A stretch of 64,000 bases of DNA from an uncultured Aquimarina sp. (GTDB lineage Bacteria; Bacteroidota; Bacteroidia; Flavobacteriales; Flavobacteriaceae): the NCBI GenBank assembly GCA_947498785.1, contig CANMLS010000007.1, positions 1 to 64,000 on the forward strand, read 5' to 3'. Positions 63,495-64,000 of this stretch are shown here, piece after piece. Positions within the stretch are counted from its first letter, which is position 1, and each line of letters begins with the position of its first letter. Made by a program: the position numbers and the translations under genes. Under the pieces are notes generated by a model that made no database searches, was not told where the DNA came from, and saw only the letters and a program-made list of their open reading frames with translations.

Positions 63495-64000
63495 TCAGAC
63501 ATTAATTTCTTCTTTGATGTTATTTTTTATTAATCTATACTTTCCACTTTTTTCTACTGGTATTTCTGCAATATGTTTTAATTCAATCTTAATACTAGAT
63601 CCAACACGATCCCTTAAGTTTTTTAAAAACACCTTTTCATAATCTGGTGAGTATATTTGATCATCTTTTTCTATTAAAACCAAAAGACTGTCAATTACAT
63701 CCTGCTGAATTTGAAATTTAACAATTCCTTTAACTCCTTTTAAGCAGTTAGAAATATTACCAAGGTTTATCTTACCAATCTCTTCAGAATAAATATAATC
63801 TGAAATACGCCCCAACACCTCTTTAACTAATGGATTATTATTTCCACAGTTACAAGTATCATTATCATCTGCTAACTCTATTTGATCACCTATATCATAA
63901 CGTATCAATGGAGTCCCATGTGTCGTAAAAGAGGTTGCAATAAGTCTACCTTTTTTACTAGGTTCATTATCTTCATTCAAAACTTCAAAAACTCCACTTT
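63495..64000 (-). CDS. CapK/PaaK-like adenylate-forming protein, C-terminal part (runs off right edge)
   Basis: The frame is open from the stop at 63495 to the window edge (about 168 codons). It shows the PaaK/CapK core GRLIATSFTTHGTPLIRYDI followed by GDQIEL, a Cys cluster (NDTCNCGN) as in many phenylacetate-CoA ligase-like proteins, and the C-terminal lid (LGRISDYIYSEEIGKINLGN ... EKSGKYRLIKN). Such proteins in capsule loci are putative acyl-AMP ligases for glycan decoration. The start lies outside the window. Confidence 0.8.
   Translation of the reverse strand, partial: SGVFEVLNEDNEPSKKGRLIATSFTTHGTPLIRYDIGDQIELADDNDTCNCGNNNPLVKEVLGRISDYIYSEEIGKINLGNISNCLKGVKGIVKFQIQQDVIDSLLVLIEKDDQIYSPDYEKVFLKNLRDRVGSSIKIELKHIAEIPVEKSGKYRLIKNNIKEEINV

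Noticed and set aside
1-64000. CRISPR arrays, intact insertion sequences, prophage
   Set aside because: No regularly spaced repeats, no transposase, integrase or phage structural genes were found.

Overview
The window looks like a chromosomal segment of a marine-type Flavobacteriaceae bacterium. Aquimarina or a close relative is my inference from overall gene style; no marker here proves the genus. Evidence: very AT-rich DNA, Bacteroidota-type promoters (TAnnTTTG -7 boxes), a PorP/SprF protein with a type IX secretion (T9SS) type B cargo gene, head-GIN and DUF4097-like proteins, and a Wza/Wzc exopolysaccharide locus. I saw no tRNA, rRNA, CRISPR array or intact insertion sequence.

Layout. (1) 1-10.5 kb is a loose accessory region of small single genes on the + strand: AraC-type membrane regulator, SRPBCC and TfoX-like proteins, serine hydrolase lipoprotein, Crp/Fnr regulator with a lipoprotein/DUF2214 pair, DinB, secreted proteins, GNAT. 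Spacers are long and hold gene remnants, an inverted repeat, short direct repeats and a duplicated leader. (2) 10.5-23 kb is housekeeping and mixed: topB (-), recQ (+), MOSC protein, truA, LysM protein, cmk, an mreB paralog. (3) 23-28.7 kb is a T9SS-associated locus (type B cargo, PorP/SprF, OmpA) in which only the PorP gene is intact; the flanking genes carry stop codons and frameshifts. (4) 29.4-35 kb holds lon and an ECF sigma / anti-sigma / DUF4097-like / head-GIN operon. (5) 35.2-64 kb is a large exopolysaccharide (EPS) cluster that runs off the right edge.

How the EPS cluster may work. CpsB-like phosphatase, Wzc kinase and Wza exporter form the export and regulation core. A CapD/PglF-like 4,6-dehydratase, a PglE-like aminotransferase, a NeuD/PglD-like acyltransferase domain and PglC-like phosphoglycosyl transferases make a bacillosamine-type priming pathway; the initiating transferase is present twice. 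A DltA-like adenylation enzyme next to a stand-alone carrier protein, three FemAB/GNAT-like acyltransferases, two MBOAT and two SGNH proteins point to acyl or aminoacyl decoration of the glycan. The NeuD domain is fused to an FAD/NAD(P)-binding oxidoreductase. Glycosyltransferases, a beta-helix lipoprotein and a CapK-like ligase complete the visible part.

The most useful new signals are: the same operator-like 12-mer at the same 20 bp distance from a promoter box downstream of both Crp/Fnr genes; the decayed T9SS locus plus an orphan second copy of its leader; the carrier-protein module with the NeuD-FAD fusion; a possible 30-codon gene between a promoter box and a hairpin upstream of the first MBOAT gene; and a tandem TAATTCCGT site in the same spacer.
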